Assembly: GCF_014947265.1 (NCBI RefSeq)
Contig: NZ_JADCNK010000012.1
Span: 100,291-164,290 of the forward strand
From: Pedobacter sp014947265
Lineage (GTDB): Bacteria; Bacteroidota; Bacteroidia; Sphingobacteriales; Sphingobacteriaceae
Length of the DNA stretch: 64,000 bases
Reading direction: 5' to 3'
Shown here: positions 62,272 to 64,000 of the stretch, piece by piece
How positions within the stretch are numbered: the stretch's first letter is position 1
Layout of the letters: each line of letters opens with the position of its first letter
Notes under the pieces: model-generated
Databases searched by the model: none
What the model saw: the letters and a program-made list of their open reading frames with translations, nothing else
What the model was told of the DNA's origin: nothing
Position numbers and translations under genes: made by a program

Positions 62272-63753
62272 ATGGAGAAAAAACCCACGGTTACCGTCAT
62301 AGGTGCTGGTTTTGCAGGCTTAGCTGCGGCAGCTTTATTGGCCAAAGATGGTTGTGATGTTACTGTTATCGAAAAGAACGAAATGGCCGGTGGCAGGGCC
62401 AGAACCTGGGAAAAAGATGATTTTCTGTTTGACATGGGGCCAAGTTGGTATTGGATGCCCGATGTTTTCGAAAACTACTACCAGATCTTTGATAAAACAG
62501 CGTCCGATTTTTATGAACTGAAAAGGCTAAGTCCTTCTTACCGCATTTATTTTGGTAAAAGTGATACTATTGATGTTCCAGCGACATTAGATGACCTATA
62601 TGCTTTATTTGAAAAATTAGAGCCCGGCAGCAGCGGTAACCTAAAACATTTCCTCGATCAGGCGAAGTATAAATACGATGTAGGCATGAACGAATATGTT
62701 TTCAAACCCTCGCATAGCGTAATGGAATATTTCGACCCACGTTTAGCTGTTAGCGGAATCAAACTACAGCTATTGGGCAATATGCGCAAGCACGTACACC
62801 AGTTGTTTAAAAACGAGCGTTTAAGGAAACTGTTAGAATTCCCAGTTCTATTTTTAGGCGCCACACCACAAAATACCCCCGCATTATATAGTCTGATGAA
62901 CTATGCCGATCTGGTGTTAGGTACCTGGTACCCTATGGGTGGCATGCACAAAATTGTGAATGCCATGCAGAAAATTGCCGAAGAGCAGGGTGTGAAATTT
63001 ATTTTCGATACCGAGGTGGTTAAAATTGAAGTTAAAAACAATATTGCTGAAAAAGTGATTACAAATAAAGGCAGCTTTAAAAGCGATTTTTTTATAGGCA
63101 ATGCAGATTATCAACACATCGATCAACGTCTTTTTGATCAACCTTACCGTAATTACAGTAAAAAGTATTGGGAGGAGAGAACAATGGCGCCTTCCTGTCT
63201 ATTATTCTATATCGGCCTAGATAAAAAACTAGACAATATATTACACCATAATTTATTCTTCGACGAGAATTTTGACCAACATGCTGAAGAAATTTACACT
63301 AATCCACAATGGCCAACAAAACCATTGTTTTATGCCTGCTGTCCATCGGTTACCGATCCGGGCGTAGCGCCAGAGGGTTGCGAAAACCTTTTCTTTTTGG
63401 TTCCGCTTGCACCCGATTTAAAAGATAGCGAAAGCAAAAGGGAAGAATATTTTAATTTATTGTTAAACCGCTTCAAAAAATTAACTGGAAACGACATTAG
63501 TGGTAACATCCTGTTTAAACGGAGTTACGCCATGAATGATTTTGTTGAAGATTACCACGCTTTTAAAGGAAATGCGTATGGATTAGCAAACACTTTGAAA
63601 CAAACTGCTTTCTTAAAACCCAAAATAAAAAGTAAAGTAACAAATTTTTTATATACCGGACAATTAACCGTTCCAGGCCCAGGAGTGCCACCTGCAATCA
63701 TCTCTGGACAAGTGGTAGCAAAAGAAATAAAAAAAAAGTTAAAAAAAGCTTGA
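62272..63753 (+). CDS. crtI: CrtI-type phytoene desaturase
   Basis: A 493-residue FAD-dependent desaturase. The N-terminal dinucleotide fold VTVIGAGFAGLAAAALLAKDGCDVTVIEKNEMAGGRARTW and FDMGPSWYWMPDVFE are diagnostic of CrtI, as is the C-terminal carotenoid-oxidoreductase motif LYTGQLTVPGPGVPPAIISGQVVAKEI. It dehydrogenates phytoene stepwise towards lycopene. With the lycopene cyclase at 60499 it indicates carotenoid synthesis; CrtB and any hydroxylase or ketolase must lie outside the window, possibly downstream. Confidence 0.95.
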   Translation: MEKKPTVTVIGAGFAGLAAAALLAKDGCDVTVIEKNEMAGGRARTWEKDDFLFDMGPSWYWMPDVFENYYQIFDKTASDFYELKRLSPSYRIYFGKSDTIDVPATLDDLYALFEKLEPGSSGNLKHFLDQAKYKYDVGMNEYVFKPSHSVMEYFDPRLAVSGIKLQLLGNMRKHVHQLFKNERLRKLLEFPVLFLGATPQNTPALYSLMNYADLVLGTWYPMGGMHKIVNAMQKIAEEQGVKFIFDTEVVKIEVKNNIAEKVITNKGSFKSDFFIGNADYQHIDQRLFDQPYRNYSKKYWEERTMAPSCLLFYIGLDKKLDNILHHNLFFDENFDQHAEEIYTNPQWPTKPLFYACCPSVTDPGVAPEGCENLFFLVPLAPDLKDSESKREEYFNLLLNRFKKLTGNDISGNILFKRSYAMNDFVEDYHAFKGNAYGLANTLKQTAFLKPKIKSKVTNFLYTGQLTVPGPGVPPAIISGQVVAKEIKKKLKKA

Positions 63754-63943
63754 CAAATTTAAAATTTCCCCTATCTTTATAACCACAAAACAAAAACACT
63801 GCAATAACGCTTCAAAACACATAATCACTTGAGGTTTGCATTTGTTTCGAAATAAGAGAGAAGGCAATTTGTTGAAAGAAAAAATAAGAATCAACTAACC
63901 AAATATATGATAAGTAAAAAGGCCTGGATTTTCCAGGCCTTTT
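63750..63943 (+). ncRNA. Candidate small RNA or leader between a promoter and a terminator
   Basis: TTG (63750-63752) followed after 19 bp by TATCTTTA (63772-63779, one base off TAnnTTTG) looks like a promoter at the crtI stop codon. About 160 nt later AAAAGGCCTGG/CCAGGCCTTTT with a T-rich tail (63917-63950) forms a terminator. No convincing ORF lies between. It may be a small RNA, or a leader plus attenuator for a gene beyond the window. Confidence 0.35.
63917..63943 (+). terminator. Strong hairpin terminator
   Basis: AAAAGGCCTGG pairs perfectly with CCAGGCCTTTT around a 5-nt loop. It ends transcripts from the crtI side and could work in both directions. Confidence 0.75.
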
Positions 63944-64000
63944 GCTTTTTAGGGTATTTTGGGCAGAGTTTGCTCAAAGTTTAAGCGTCATCTCCATCCT

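Noticed and set aside
1..64000. CRISPR arrays, rRNA genes or an intact prophage
   Set aside because: No regularly spaced short repeats, no rRNA sequence and no structural phage genes were seen; the repeats present are dispersed or paired.

Overview
The window is about 64 kb of AT-rich chromosome from a Bacteroidota bacterium. It is most likely a member of the Sphingobacteriaceae close to Pedobacter. The evidence is the four SusC/SusD pairs, the ECF sigma/FecR regulators, TlpA-type redoxins, lipoproteins of the DUF5007/DUF5008/DUF4983/fasciclin type, a CrtI/lycopene cyclase carotenoid locus, and promoters of the TTG-N19/21-TAnnTTTG kind. This assignment rests on gene content read by eye, not on a database search.

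Layout. (1) 1-15366, minus strand: one nine-gene operon with two SusC/SusD pairs, two fasciclin lipoproteins, DUF5007 and DUF5008-type lipoproteins and, last and cut by the window edge, an alkaline-phosphatase-superfamily lipoprotein. It encodes no recognisable glycoside hydrolase. Its promoter region carries two copies of an AAACGTTT-centred palindrome whose centres are 210 bp apart. (2) 15891-24326: housekeeping and accessory genes: a SulP anion transporter, a LytS/LytTR two-component pair with a CocE/X-Pro-peptidase-like hydrolase, a small lipoprotein, a retropepsin-like protein and a VOC protein, with dispersed repeats in the gaps. (3) 24499-36067, plus strand: ECF sigma, FecR anti-sigma, STN-type SusC, SusD, a lipoprotein that looks like a substrate-import metallohydrolase without its zinc motif, two thioredoxin-fold proteins and a trypsin-like protease. 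(4) 36328-39972: a Crp/Fnr regulator, then a lipoprotein with a C-terminal papain-like (GH...NC) domain behind a glycine linker, two tandem homologous membrane proteins and a small membrane-anchored protein. This reads as a toxin/immunity-type locus, and the lipoprotein gene has an in-frame stop after codon 69. (5) 40104-46619: a patchwork of remnants (truncated integrase, frameshifted RES-type gene, IS-like ends) around a two-domain glycosyltransferase and a UDP-galactopyranose mutase. (6) 46620-58200, plus strand: a second ECF/FecR/SusC/SusD operon with a DUF1735-like lipoprotein and three TlpA-type redoxins. (7) 58529-58602: tRNA-Asn with a partial copy of its 3' end nearby. (8) 58747-63753: PfkB kinase, cytochrome-b5-like protein, lycopene cyclase and a secreted protein, then CrtI phytoene desaturase.

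How it works together. The SusC/SusD operons are outer-membrane import machines. Loci 3 and 6 carry their own sigma/anti-sigma pair, which would sense transport through the STN domain of the cognate SusC. Locus 1 lacks both the STN domain and the sigma pair and appears instead to be controlled by a repressor at paired palindromes. The redoxin and protease cargo of loci 3 and 6 suggests peptide, protein or metal/thiol-containing substrates rather than plain glycans, but no substrate can be named from sequence. The stretch from about 40.2 to 58.4 kb is bounded by direct copies of a ~96 bp element, one beside the integrase remnant and one beside tRNA-Asn, so it may be an old island. The most unusual finding is the toxin/immunity-like locus at 37.0-40.0 kb.
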